A stretch of 64,000 nucleotides of DNA. Origin: Oscheius tipulae (lineage: Eukaryota; Nematoda; Chromadorea; Rhabditida; Rhabditidae). A program made the translations under genes and the position numbers. Location of the stretch: NCBI GenBank assembly GCA_037178975.1, contig JASJZH010000006.1:5332001-5396000 (forward strand), in the 5' to 3' direction. The notes under the pieces were generated by a model, which did not search any database, was not told the origin of the DNA, and saw nothing but the letters and a program-made list of their open reading frames with translations. Numbering within the stretch: the stretch's first letter is position 1; the number at the start of each line of letters is the position of its first letter. Positions 12,626 through 25,811 of this stretch are shown here, in pieces.

Positions 12626-15600
12626 CTGAAAAAGGACCACTTTGTTGAGGTCAGATGAAAGATAAAAAGACGAGAAGCTCCAAGAGGGTGATGGACTAGG
12701 TTCTTTCTACCAAAACCGTGTCCTTATATGAGAGTTGGCGTAATCAAAGGCGATCGTCTCCTAAATCCGGACTAGTGGCTCCTAGTTTAGCGTCATAAGT
12801 AAGCTTCTGCTAGGCTACTAAAGTAATCCTGTTCAAAGCATGTCATGTCAGAATCATCCCTGAAACAAAAACCGAGTCAAAGTCGGGATGGAAATAGAAA
12901 CTCGGAGTTCGCATCTAGTTACAGACTGTTTATATAGAATCGGGAACAGAAGCGGGTTTGTTTCTCAGACGTTAAAAGGAAACGGTTTATAGCAACATTC
13001 GGCTTATTTTAAACCGTATTGCGTAGCTCCTTGTTTCTGTTGATTGGCTTTTGTCCCACGCTATTTTTGTATTCTGACAAGCTATTTTTCTCCTATCCGC
13101 ATATGCGCAATATGTTGTAGCATTCTCATACGTAAACAGAGATCAGGCGATTTCCGAGCATTCTACACGTCTAGCTAAGTCTAGGAGTTTTGACGCGGCC
13201 TGGAGCTAAAATTGCTAGAACCTCACGTGTTCGTTTTGACGTCCATTTACTGGATTGACTCTAACCGACTTTATTTCAATCAGGAAGACGATGCTATGAT
13301 GCTACTCGGAACTTATGTAGATGGGTTTTATGACTCAACCGGGAACATAGTTGCCTTCATAGCATGCAGGCGTTTTCCCGATTAAGTAAGGTAACGGGCT
13401 GAGTGGTCATTGAGTTGTAGGGAGTCTACAAGAAAATGGAGTAAAGAATAGAGGTCACTGTCAAAAAGGATTAGTGACGTTATCTTGTTCCAATCGCTGC
13501 CTGTTTTTTGTTTTACGCCAAACTGAAACATTTGAAAAAGTTGTGAAAACTAGGGTAACGTCGACAGGAAGGAAGTTTACCACGTAGCGAGTACTATAGC
13601 TACGCTCTTTCAAACATTTTGTTTTTTAAAGTGCACCAAATTAAATGCTTATTGCGTCTTCTTAATCTCTGCCTGTATATGTGTTTGGCGAAACGGGTCC
13701 TAATCCTAAATACAACATCAGATCATGAGCTGCTCGTGCGCAATAACAAGAGTTGAGCTGAACATAACATTACTGGAAAGTTATAAGTAAGAGGAGATAG
13801 GCTAGCAGTTTTTGCAATTGTTGAGGACAAGCGTTCTGAAACCGGAGAAGCGCCGCACGGCACCTGTCCATCCAATAGGAGAGGCAACATGGAAGGAGGA
13901 ACTGTTCTCGAAGGGCTAGGTACTGCACCAAGACAACGAAGAACGTGTTGCAAAGATGGCATTCATGATAACATGTAAGCGGTAGTTTTTTACATAGCCT
14001 GACCGCGTTGCGCCTGGTTTTTTCCCTCGTACCAAGGCGTCGCCGCAAGGACGTCGTAAACTTGAGTCTGACCAAACCGTGACAGCAGCAAAATGTATTT
14101 AGGGGATTTGTTGATAGGACTATACTATGATGTTATGGAGATATACTTTGGAAATGCACTTGTTCGTTTTACAGAAGGTTTATTGTGCTATTCTTTGAAA
14201 CTTCAAAACTAGCCGGAAATTTGTTTAAAATGAAGCGGAACGTAAAGTGGTAATCCTCTTGACAGTCGGGTCTCATCTTTTTGCTACCTTTGATTGTGCA
14301 GCTGCAGTTATTGAGCCCCGTCAAAAATGGCTTTGTTTTAGAATGCCACTGTCTATTTTCATAGTTTTTGATCATTCAATTCGGATGCCGCCCATTGAGG
14401 GGATTGAACTTCTTAACAGTTCGACCGCTATCCTTCTTATCTAATAGTGCCAGCAGTGCTACTGAGACTCTTATGTAAACAAGAAAAAAGTACTGGCTGC
14501 CTATAATAATGACCCTGGTTTTCACAGGGAGCACTCCGACTTCTGCCTGTCTTGATAACAAAATTCCCAACTTTTTTTGGGAGGACGTATAAAGTGCTAC
14601 AGTAACCGCAGTGCAGTAGAAATTGTCGAAATGGAGATGAGACAATTATCATTGGGGGAGAAAATGTGTTCGAAATGAAAAGGTCGATGTGAATCATCCC
14701 GATGCCGTGACTAAAGCTTTATAAATCTGAAACTGAAGCATTGTTGGCAAAGGTAATTTAAAGATGACTACGCTGAATTGATACGATTCCGGGTTGCGAC
14801 AGGAAACGGTGGGACAGGTGCATACAACCTTGTTTTCCCCGTCATCACTGCCACCTGCGCAAGTTCTAATTTTGCAGTTTTCGCCAAGGAAAGCACCTAA
14901 AGTAGGAAGAGAGAATAATACCGCCCGGCCGTTATTCGCACGTTCAATGATTTAAAACAGGGAAGCCAGTGAGAGGCTGTAAAAATACGACGTACCCCTA
15001 GGTCTTTATCATTTTGAGTCTTGCCGACTGCTGTATAACTGTCGAATGGTTGGTTGACAGAAGGTGTTCGACATGTAAAAAACGATTGTAAAATTGCTTC
15101 TCTGGAAGCAATAAAGCAGAGATAGCATGTTTAAAGCAACAAACTATTATACGACTTTACCAAGGGAAAAATGTCGAATTTCAAGTCACGAAATATGTCT
15201 AATACTGCCTTATGAGGGGATAAACATTCAATGCAATCGAAAGATTATGCTTGAGCTGGTGTGTAAACCAGCAGCTATTTCAATTTAATATTGATAATGA
15301 GGGCTGTTGGTGCAAGCCATTGACAAAGCATTCCAGTAGGAGGAGTGCCCGTGACTCAGTCTTCAGATTGGGACAAATGAGATAGCGAAATTGGCCTTGT
15401 TTCAGTAGAAAACTTCTAGTACATGACGCCTGCACTTTTGGAAGACTTCACAGCACTTGCAAGTGCGTGCTGACCATTTTACCGGACGGATGCGATATAC
15501 AAACTAGTACTACGAAGGATACGAAAACAGAGTCATAACAGCTTGAGGAACAGTAGCAAGTTATACCTTAACAAGGCGATAAGATGCTGTCGAAAAAAGC

Positions 15601-16287
15601 AACCGTCAGTTGCTAGATAAGATGGAAATACGACCGCCACTGAACGCCGGCCAAGTTGCCGTTCGCCCTGGGGGGACGATCCCTGGACATTCCGTGTGGT
15701 ACCATATAGTACGCTGGAACCCTGACGTAAAAGTGACGTAGGGCGCAAAAGCAAAAACAGTTAGGTTGCGTGCTTTGCGCAGATGTGAAACAAAAAGTTC
15801 GACCAGAAAGAAGAAAGGAAATTTTTTCAACTAACGTTCACCGAACATGAAAAGAATTTCCTCTACAAAACAAATGCTTAAAAACCTGACTCTTCCAGGT
15901 TCCAGACGTCTGATTCATTAAAAGTCCGAACTTTTCCAATGTGCAAACCAGGTAAAAGATTTATCATATTCTGATAGAGGTTAAAATCGTTGTGGATAAA
16001 TGAGAACTAAGAGTGGGCAATAGCAGCAGTTAAGTTTTGATGTTTTTCTCACTTACTGCTACGCATTTTGGTGTCTTTGAAAACATCTTTGCAATTTGTA
16101 ACTTCAATCATCAATAAAGATACTGTCTCAAAAACACTTGCGACAAAACGTTAAAATTTCATCTTCTTTTCGAAACTTCCTGACAGACATTTACCTTTAC
16201 TTTTCACAATTCGTGCGCTTGCTTTCCAAGTCGCTCTACCAGCGGATCTACCTTTTGTGGAAAGGAAGGATTCCGATCCCAGCACTG
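12626..16287. other. Intergenic stretch with one Cys-rich exon candidate
   Basis: No complete gene. On the minus strand about 14776-14900 follows an acceptor (CTACTTTAG) and reads a Cys-rich segment (ENCKIRTC, VVCTCPTVSCRNPE) reminiscent of small secreted domains; a second exon-like piece lies at about 15000-15104. Their reading phases do not join cleanly, so I do not call a gene. Other open frames (13723-14075 on the minus strand) lack conserved features. Confidence 0.4.
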
Positions 16288-17235
16288 CGACCCAGAGGGA
16301 CCGTCATGGTACCACCCGTGGTTCGAGGCCTGCTCAACATCAGCCAACTCAACTGCCAATCCATCCTCTCGAAGAGGACTCGAACTTAAGGAAGCGCTAC
16401 TGAAGTTCTCCTTTGATGTCATGGGCCTGAGCGAGACCTGGAAGTCCTGAAATGTTCAAGAGCTGCTGAGGAAGTCTGGCTGCCATCTTCTCTACAGGGA
16501 AGGCCTGCACAACCTACGCGGCGTCGGCTTCATTGTGGCACCGCATCTCGTCCCCAACATCCATCGCTTCACGCCGATAGACGACAGATGCTGCACATTG
16601 GAGCTGAGAAGGCCGAGATGCTGCGGAAAGTCTACCATCAAGCTGGCTACAAGATCAAGGTGCACGAGGACCTAGTGGAGATCGACATCAAGCGCGGAGT
16701 TCGTCAAGGTTGCGTTTTTTCTCTACTCCTCTTCAACGCTATGCTCGAAGACATTTGCCATCATCTCTTCCTTACCAAGAGGACCCTGCCGACAAGTATG
16801 AAGAGGCGAGTCTATCTGGCCGGTATCGCGCCAAGTTTGCTGTATCGAACCACGGGTGGTACCATGACGAATTATGGAGTTTGGAGCCTTCGAACTGATG
16901 AGTTGAAGAAGCTGGCAGCCGTACAGAGACGACAGGAAAGAGCAGTACTCGGCCGCCTCACTCTTTCGACCGCGTGAAGAACGATCCAGCTCCTCGACAT
17001 CCTGGACCTGGCTTGGAGAAGAAAGCTGAAGTGGACAAGAAGGGTTGCAGCGATGGACGGGATGAGATGGTCGAGAGCCACGACTGAATGGGACCAGCGA
17101 CACGTCATCGGAAGGCCCCGTATACGATGAAAGGATGATCTAAGGATAGCATCCAAGAGGATTGCAAGAGCCCCTACAACGTGGATGCGAACGGCAAGAC
17201 TGGACGGCGAAGGGTAGGTTCGAGCCATGAGAGCG
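16288..17235 (+). mobile_element. decayed non-LTR retrotransposon (LINE) fragment
   Basis: Remnants of both LINE enzyme domains occur in order but in different frames with stops. An endonuclease start reads LLNISQLNCQSIL, then FDVMGLSETWKS and RGVGFIVAPHL. A reverse-transcriptase piece follows (16588 onward): EMLRKVYHQAGYKIKVHED, then IKRGVRQGCVFSLLLFNAML, the VRQGC...SLLLFN motif of the RT active region. The C-terminal part reads LKKLAAVQRRQERAVLGR and WTRRVAAMDGMRWSRA. The segment is far shorter than an intact element (about 3 kb or more), so most of the endonuclease-RT linker and palm domain are deleted. G+C is higher than the surroundings. It cannot be active. It carries a 25-bp perfect inverted repeat (16302-16326 against 16845-16869). 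Confidence 0.75.
16302..16869. repeat. 25-bp perfect inverted repeat inside the LINE fragment
   Basis: Bases 16302-16326 are the exact reverse complement of 16845-16869 (core GGTACCACCCGTGGTTCGA). The two arms are separated by about 520 bp. The right arm sits in the reverse-transcriptase-derived part, so the left arm looks like an inverted copy of LINE sequence pasted into the endonuclease part. Confidence 0.85.
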
Positions 17236-17451
17236 ACAAGGGATCTAATTTAGGAATCCTTTTGATACCGCCAAATAAAATATAAATGTAAATTTCGAAA
17301 GTTAACCATTAGTATTCAGTCATACTAAACTTATTATATTGTTTTTCAGGTCAGAGCATAGTAGATGCCGTTGATCTTTTCCCTCGGTGACAACCGGTTG
17401 TTCGTTATCCCTGCGAATCACAAGTCTCGATTTTTACGCAGATTCAGACAT

Positions 17452-18054
17452 ATGTTATCGATATTTCTATTTTCTATCCTTTCCAGTACTACAGCAATCA
17501 GCTGTTTCGCTGGAAAACAAAACTTTCTGGAGCACACATTACTGGATAAACATGAATGCCCTGAACGAACTGCATGTTTCGTTTTAATATATGCCAGTGG
17601 TAACGAGACTCAAGCTATGACCAATAGCACCATCATATCGGAGGTAATTTCCATGAACATTGTAATATCACTCATAAAATATAAACAACTCCTAAGAGAG
17701 TAATAAATAATGAGAAAATCACTTCCTCCCATAACAATTTACCAATTCAGATGGACGCCTATGTTGAACGAGGATGTTTGCAACAAGTAGAAGTTCCTCT
17801 TTTTCATAGTCAGGTAAACAATTATGACTCTTTTGTTGCATAAACAACTTTCAGATTCAATGCCGTCAATTACTGAACTTACAGAAGAAGTTAACAACCA
17901 GAGAACTACTTGCGGGACAACGTTGTGTTTGCACTTCGGTAATAGATGGTGTATATGTTGTTAATAATATGGGTTTCAGGACTTTTGCAACACTTCCAAA
18001 GAACCTTTCTTCGTCATTACTGTCATATCGTTTCTGTTCTTAGTGTTCAAATGA
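17452..18054 (+). CDS. small Ly6-like secreted or membrane-anchored protein
   Basis: Four exons (17452-17643, 17751-17813, 17855-17938, 17980-18054), all in phase 0, give 137 residues. The protein has an N-terminal signal (MLSIFLFSILSSTTAIS), eight cysteines (CFAGKQ, ECPERTAC, RGCLQQ, QIQCRQ, QRCVCTS, DFCNTS) and a hydrophobic C-terminus (FFVITVISFLFLVFK). The CxC...DxCN ending followed by a terminal hydrophobic run is typical of the three-finger/Ly6 fold with a GPI or membrane anchor. Two N-glycosylation sites (GNET, TNST) precede the second exon. It is shorter and has fewer cysteines than the ODR-2-like gene at 4.6-5.8 kb and does not look like a recent copy of it. The start was chosen because the signal sequence begins there; the frame extends upstream without coding character. 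Function unknown. Confidence 0.7.
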
Positions 18055-18255
18055 AAAATGAGAATTTTATCGAGTCCAATAAATACAAAGGAATGCAATG
18101 GCACTTTTTGGAAAAGTTCACAGCTGGTCGACCCGTTCCAATGGCAGTGTAGGAGATCCTTGGACCTGACCACCATTACCATCGTCTGCTTCTGTTGCTA
18201 GAGGAGCGTATTCTTTGTTTCTGAAGCATCGCATTCATTGGATAACATCTCCAAT

Positions 18256-19946
18256 TCACCTTATTTTGTTGCTGTTCTTCCGTTGCATTGGAATCTGCGA
18301 AAAGTTAAAGTTGCTAGGTGTGGTTGCTCGTTTCATCAGAAGACTGGAACTTTTAATTAGTTTTTATTTTATAATACAGTATACCTATAAGCTCTCGTCG
18401 GAAGCATCACTGTCCAGAATGTTTGTCGGTAACGTGACGACATCAAGCAATAGAGGATGAAGTTTACGGAAGAGTTGAGAAGGGAGAGTAGGTCAAGCAG
18501 GTCACCGATATAGAAATAGAGGTACCTGAAAATAGATGTGGATTTCAAAAAGCAGTGTCGTCAGCAGAGGAAGGAAGTAACTCAAAAACGAACCTATGCA
18601 CGTCGGCTGTGTAAATAGCACAAAGGATGGAAATAACACCCTGAGGCAGTTCCGTGATTAGGAAGACCACCAGGATTAGGACAAGCATGGCCGTCGTTCT
18701 ATCGGGCTTGTGTGACTTTCTGCAAAAAGTTACTTTATTGCTTGAAAATGAGGCAACCTTACTTTTTGATCACATCGCCACTGCTTGAACTAGCAGCTGT
18801 CAGCTTCCTTCTGTGTCTTTCAGCATCACGGATCTTCATTACTAGACCTATTGAAAGGAGTAGTAGCAAAATGCATGGGATAATCTAAAATTCATGGATG
18901 ACGCAGATCGTATTCGGATAAACCTTGAAAACAGTGCCGATCATCCAGATGTTCCACTTGAAGAAGCGACAATTGTTTGCCGTGGCAGCTTTGCTGACCA
19001 TGAATGTGTAGACCGTTTCGCTGTGATTTGACGGATATCGCGCGACACACTCCCCTGGTGGCTCCCACGTTCTGAATTCAAAAATGTTGAATAGACTAAT
19101 TCGATCAGGCTCTTTGGAATCCCTGCAACTACAAACATTTCCACTCAACTTCCGTGTACCATTTAATTCAGAAAAATGTCAACAGAGATCAACTAAAGTG
19201 TCAGCTTCAAAAAGATATTATTGCCGCTCTGAAGCCTTTCAAAAAACGAATTTGTTTATACAAAGTGTTCTTTTTTCGGACAAGTGCTCGTTTTTTATCC
19301 TTTTAATTCAGCTCATTGAGCATTACAAATGGCACGTATGAAGTAAACTTACAGATTTGGATACTCTGCAATGTCGTGGACGAGCAGCGTTGGAATACAG
19401 AGAACAAAGACGGCTCCGTAGATGGCAAGACACAATTTCCAGGCAAACGCGGGCCTTTGCCAAAAACTAAAAATGTTGATCTTTGTTTTTTTATCTGTAC
19501 ACTTGTTACCTATTCAAACGGGCTACCCTGAGCGTCATCCTCCTGATAAAAGCCATTCCTACGGCCAGCCAGAGCGATGTAGTATGAAGAGTGATGGACA
19601 GCACCACGTGCCACAGTAGGAACTGCATCCATGGATGAGTATAGGTCGACGAGCTGAAATTCTTCCAATAAGCATATTAACCAAGCTCTCACCAAGTATT
19701 CCGTCTTCTTAATACGAAATGAACAATATAGACTAAATAGCTGCCCATTGTGCCGATGTCACAAACAGCCACGGCAGTTAATATGCAGTTTACAGCCGAA
19801 TTTCGCATGTTGGGTCTATAACAGAGATCTTATTTGAGAAGAACAAAACAAATTACCTTGATAGAACCATAACATGGACCAGATTTGTCAAGATTCCAAA
19901 CAGGCAGAGTCCGACACATACGATGCCGTGAATTGGCGCATAGGCG
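18256..19946 (-). CDS. DMSR-like peptide GPCR (FMRFamide/myosuppressin receptor family), 5' exon missing
   Basis: Rhodopsin-type receptor at the plasma membrane. Nine exons (19857-19946, 19693-19815, 19510-19653, 19353-19466, 18924-19071, 18763-18884, 18594-18719, 18385-18525, 18256-18343) join in frame. Landmarks of the nematode DMSR expansion: YAPIHGIVC and LTNLVHVMVLSRPNMRNS in TM1, a TM3 region with WMQFLLWHVVLSITLHTTS then LWLAVGMAFIRRMTLRVA, second-loop Cys in PPGECVARYP, the TM6 entry SHKPDRTTAMLVLILVVFL followed by ITELPQGV, and TM7 LLNSSVNFILYCLMSSRYR. Ligands in this family are usually RFamide-type peptides. The exon carrying the initiator Met must lie upstream of 19946 and end with two bases of a codon; a candidate reading MRQSNFSLDLSTSE near 20312-20360 has the wrong phase. 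The list therefore starts at the first certain exon. Confidence 0.85.
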
Positions 19947-22900
19947 CTGGAAAGTTTTACATTGTTTTTTGAGATCCGGGATTAGAAACTCATGTGATCG
20001 TTACATTCAGCTCTTGCATTCTTGACTTGACCATAAACCAACAAAAACCGTCACATCTGGCTCTAATTTATAACTCTTTCTAGAACAACAAAGGGTTTTT
20101 GCTCCGTGTATAAGTGAGTAAACCGTTGATCACTCTCTTCGGATGCATTTGAGCTGTCTCTTTTTAGAGAAGCTGTCTTGGCAAGCTGCGCGGGTGTACG
20201 TCCCAAGGTCTGAGAACGGACATCGAACCTCTATGTGAATTTCCGGATTGCGGGGGTCAGAGACGAATTTTTTGAGGCGGAATCGGAGAAGGTCAATAAC
20301 GTGGCCTACCTTCTGAAGTGCTCAAGTCCAGCGAGAAATTTGACTGTCGCATTGTGAGACAGGTCAAAAAGAGGTGCGTCATTCGGACATTCCATAACAT
20401 TTGCCATGATGTAGGTCTCACCTCATTCCTTGACCTGGAAAACAGAATTTTCTTCCACATCATATCATCACAAGATCACAAGCTGCTCAGAAATGGACAG
20501 AAGAAGAGTGGATATGGCAAAACAAAGACAAAAGAAAATCTTTGCGCAATGATGGGGTCACTAAATCCGAAAGATGGGCTCTTCCATAAAGTCAAAAGTG
20601 ATTTAAGGCACCTATTGACTTTTCACAGAAATTTTTAAATGCTACAGGGAAATCCCACCTCTCTAGAAAGCGTCAAAAGCGGAGCATGAATAAAACAGAA
20701 ACGTTACCAATTGATCTCGAAGCAGACATCACTTTGTGTTTTTTTTCGGTTTGCTAATTCGCATTTACTAGCAACTATAGTCGTAAAAAAAAAGTTATAG
20801 AGTATTGGTAAAATAACATGACGAGGAACTGAGCCAAGATCGCAACAAATAGATGAATGAGAGGCGTGCTAATGTGTAGAAATACATGCAGAAAATGATG
20901 CGTGCCACACCCATGGGGGAGGAGTTTGATCTACCTGATATACAGTTCCTACTTTCAAAAAAATGGGGAAATTGTAGGTACGCCAACAACCAAGTAATAT
21001 CGGAAAGGTAAACTGGGTAGAGGTGGTAAACAAAGAATAAGAGGTTGGGTGTACGATTTGAATTCCAGCGGGAATCGGCCTCGAAAGCCTCGAAAACATG
21101 CAAAAGCGCCGAAGGCGGGGAGATGAGGTGAGTAAATTAGTCTCTAAACAAAATTTTTCGAAACAAAGTTGGGCCAGACGGCGTTCGAGGCTCAAGAGTC
21201 GAGAATTTTGCAACTGGCCGGAAATGCGTCGACAGGAAGTTCCAGCTCAGGAGCTACTTGAAATGCTTTTGATGCCGAGAGAGCGTAATGGTGAACTTTC
21301 ATCTCGATCGTCAGGTAAACCCCTAGTTATTACACGTATTCAAGCGGGAAATAAGAGCTTAGAGTCCAAACTGTTCTTACCGACTTTCATTGTACTCACT
21401 ACGTCAGTAACCAACTTCAAAAGTTTGAGTGTCAAGACAAATGGTCTCTTGGGATAAAGTTTAAGAGACAGTTGCCATGTTTGGAGACAATCAGGTAAAA
21501 AGACAATGACGAGAAGAGCTGGAGTTGAGTTGGATTGCGCTAGGAGAGGGTGGAGACAAGGTGCCATTAGCGAGAAATGTGTTGTCACTTGCAGCCAATG
21601 CGCACTTTGTCTTGAAAGAATGACGGCTTTAGAAGTGTATCACAGACGATCAGGAGACTCGCTGAGATCTTTTTATTTGAATTGTTACCTCCTAGTGCAC
21701 CAAGCAAAGATCAAAGATTTGCGGAGACTGAATGAACACAAGAAAGAAGACGGAGTTCAGAACTAGGAACAAAAAAGTGTTCTCACTCTATCTTTTTGGT
21801 ATAAGTTTTAGCGGGGTTTCCCGACCAAAAAGAACTTCTGCAGCATTAACCTATATCCATTTTAATTGTAATTGCGGTAAGTGTCCTATCCCTTTCAAGT
21901 CTCACAAGATTTATTTTAAAAAACTGAGAAAATGTTTTTCTTCCACCGACAATTACCTATTCGGACAAATTTATATGCAAATGAGGGCGGGTCACGAAAA
22001 TGGAATAACAATTTTTTTTCACTACTAGGAAGGTCTTCATAATGGACACAATGACCTGTAGTATTCCGTCTTTGCAGACAGCGACCAAGACGTTGCGCTG
22101 GCTTAGTATTATGATTGAAATCCATCAAGTCAAGGGGCGGCGGATGAAGTTCCGAGGCGCTTATTCCGCTTTGGAAAATCCCCGCTTAAAAATAGACATT
22201 TTAAAGTTTTCAAACTTCCTGAATTAACAGTAACAAAATTTTTAGATACGAAATAGAGGCGGATGCGTCTTCAATTGTTCAGGTAAACAAATGAATTAGC
22301 AGAAGCGGATTGAAGAAAAAAATGTAACGACTTTGTTTTTGGAAAAGACAACGCGACGTGAGGATAATACGTACGGCTCTGGATCAGCTGTCGACCACCT
22401 CTTGATAAATGGCAACTGGGGCAGTTTAGACGACGCTTGAGGTTTTGAAAAGTGAGTCTATCTGGAAGAATATGGTCAAGGCCTCCTACGCTCTATGAAT
22501 GACCCACAACCCGGCATTTGTTTGCTTCTAATGATAGCTCTGGGTGTTTTGGGCAAGCCAGACTCGTGGTCATTTATAAATTCCGTCGGATACGAAAAGA
22601 GGAGAGTATTACGTAATACTTTGAAAAAGAGACTTCATCAAAAGATCACTAAAAGTTTTGAAGTCGTCTACGGGACTTCTTTGTGCGGGAGGAAATATCT
22701 TGTTACTTGAGCTATGCAAACAAAAGCAAGCGTAGGCAAATCAGAGCCAATCCTTTTTGAATACCCAAGGTCTTGTTTGTTCTCGCTTGAAAAAGGTCTA
22801 ATGAAGATTGTATATCGTGCACACCATCAGAGATTTTCGATCAGCGAAAACCGAAGCTTTTTTTTCACTAGACTCGAGATTAATTGCGATTAAAGGGTAG

Positions 22901-25724
22901 CAGGCCACCAATACGTATTTCTCTCTGATGGCGTGGCGACATTTTATGGCCAGTCCAAAGAGCGAACTCATTGTAGAGAAGTCTACGCATGAATACTAGA
23001 GTAATATACAGTCGTTAACCAACTCTAAATTACCGGGAAGAAAACAAATTTGTCACTTGAGTCAAGTGATGAGCAAAATGTTGGGACAGGCTATGAACAT
23101 GTGTAATCTCGCACCTGACAGCGTCTCAATTACGCTAACCCATAAAATTCCCACGTCGGGGAGTAAAGAAGCATACTGAGCACTTGTTGTAAATCTTGTT
23201 CTTTCAGGAGGAGGAAGAACGACAACTGAATTAGGACGACAAGGGTATACTAAAACATTTTCAAGCTGCCTATCTCGTGAAAAACAGACCAGAATGTGTG
23301 GAATGGGAGGCCTTCAACTTTCTATGCATGTATGCCGGCCAGACCTTCCTCTCGGAATATGAATCTCGCGGCATCTGTTAAGAAGGAACTTGGAAACATG
23401 CAGTTGAACACTCATTATCCCACAAGATTACAGAATGCCCAGTCAGCACTTATCTTAGTCATATAGACAAGGCTGTCTGAACATCAGAAACCGCAATCTA
23501 ATGATATGGTTAGGGTGTAGAATGGGTGGCAACAACAGAATGGGTGCTTGTTGCGGTCGTGTTTACCGAGGGCAAATGACGCAGAGCATCTCTTGTAGAG
23601 GCTCCAGTACTTCTAGTCAATCGAAAAACATTGCTAAATGAAAAAGGGGGGCCGAGATTCGATTGACACAATGGAATTTGTTAGATGACATCAGCACAAT
23701 CCTTGTCGGCAAGGGTTCCGCTCGAGCTTTTAAGAAACTATACTATGGGTATCTTTTGACCTCTCTCAAGCAACTTTTCTGCATCTTGATTCCCATGACG
23801 CATCTTATTATGCACCTTTTCTGCGCAGAGGTCAGAAGATCCTCTAGTAAAGGAAGTTCTACGAAAAGGCGTACATGAAAAAAATTGGATAGTGATGGAG
23901 AGATAGAAAATTCAGAACATTACATCTGAGAAGGTTGAGCTCTAAGGAAGCTAGTTAGCGGGTGATGTGGCCATTTTCCGGTTTCTTAGCATGATCTTCG
24001 GAACATGAGCTCAGCTTCCACCTTTCCCAGTACATTGAATCAAAACGTTCGATGCAACGACGTCGGCAAAAGATGTGTGAAACACTACAAGAAAGTCAAA
24101 AAGAAAGAGGAAAAAACATTGGCATCCAAAAGGGTGCCAGATAGATTGTTTGGTTTAATTACGAGGATCCTGGATGCTCTACATCGTCACTCAGCTTTTG
24201 TGTCAAATGCAGTTGTATCATATTTATAGGACAGAAACTGGCAGACGGAAGATGTCTGAAGATGAAACGTGCGAAAGGTTTTAGAAAACCACCAAATTGA
24301 GTGAAGGAAAAAAAAGGGCATAAAATACTTAAGGTTGTTGATGTCTGCGATCTATTCATCAGTTGAAGTCAGACCCGACAAAGAGGCGCTCAGTGATTGG
24401 CTAGTTTCCGAAAGTTAGCGGGTCCCGTCGCATCTTTGAAGTATGCGCTCGATGAAGAGACTGAACTTACCCAGATTTGCTGAGACGAGGGGAAGTAATC
24501 TACTTTGTAAGAGTGGAAGCAGCTTCTTTCCTCTTCTTTGCCACCAGAAAACTTGGACAAAGTACCTTGTAATCAACACCGAGAGCTTTCTTCTAAGTCA
24601 CAAGACGTCCGACAAAATTATTCTAATCTACTAGTGGCTATTTCAAACTAGACACCAGTTTTTATTGGATGTCATGCTCGGATGGTCTCATTGTCTTGTC
24701 TCTTCCATGCTGCAATAGACAAGGAAATTGAGGAATACCTCCGCAAAAAGGGCAATAGCCTGGTTCATAGTCTGATACAATTCTTAAAGTTATGCTTAAT
24801 CTAATTCCCATCAGGCTAGACATAAATCCCGGTTGTTTGCTCAAAGAGTATCTTCTCTACTATTCAGCATAGATTAAGTGGGTACATGCGTGAATTTTCC
24901 ACGGGAAGGAGCAAACTTCTCAGAGATGCGAGAACGTGAAGAACGGACGAAACAGAAATGTTCCCCCTGCATGATGAAGAAGTTTTGCGTTTGGTAACAG
25001 TTCGGTTGTTGGGAAATGTGACAAGCTACAGCACGGCCGTCAGCGCGGAAGAGTGGGAGAACTGTGGTGCCAATGTAGTCGTCCGCAGCTTGGCTCCTCT
25101 CTTTGTTGTTGACAATCGAATTACATTCAGAAGACGATGGATCCATGTGAGTGTCATTAACAGAATCCCCACCGCTTTTAGGGGGGCCACACTCGTTCCA
25201 AAAAATAGAGTTTTCGGGACAAACTTTTGATAAAAATATGAGTTTTGAAGTTGCAAAGATCAGAGGAAGTGCTTCTTAGTACGAAAAATAGCTTACAGAC
25301 ATGTTTTGGATTTGGCAGCTAATTAGTTAAGCAATGGGCGGCTGGAGTCGCATCGATTCCAACAATTACATGCCAATTGACACCATTGCCTGAAAGGATC
25401 GTCTTCTCTAACTAGATTAAGAGCAAACGTTCTGAAGACTGGGTGGCTTAGACAACCAGGAATCTGGTTAAATGACACCATCCAAGAGGTTCTGGGAGAG
25501 TCTACTGTAAGGGGCGAGCCGCATCATTTAACTGGTAACAGGAACTAGCAAGCTAGGAGGACTCCATTAACTTTTTCAGGCCCCACAGTCGTTGCCGGGC
25601 TGAATGGGAACGATGAAAAGGACAGCTTGTGGCTTAAAGAACATTGGCATTGAGTCGAGGTCGAAGGTATCCCCAACGTTGATGGAAGAAACAAGCAGGA
25701 AATGACACGATCTCTTAAATTGAA

Positions 25725-25811
25725 GTCTCACCCTCTTACTGTTAGATGGTCAATGGTTCGGGCAAATCGAGTCAGATAATAAATGAATAAGTACATCATT
25801 TATGTGCAGTT
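25725..25811. repeat. dispersed direct repeat, copy 1
   Basis: About 85 bp sharing the core GTTAGATGGTCAATGGTTCG, then AAATCGAGTC and GATAATAAAT, with a second copy 572 bp downstream. Differences are mostly single substitutions. Confidence 0.8.

Noticed and set aside
13723-14075. Overlapping minus-strand frames of about 80-100 residues
   Set aside because: No recognisable motif, signal peptide or partner exons; composition looks random.
24874-25256. Overlapping 76-90-residue frames on both strands
   Set aside because: No splice boundaries or family resemblance; possibly old repeat sequence but not demonstrable.
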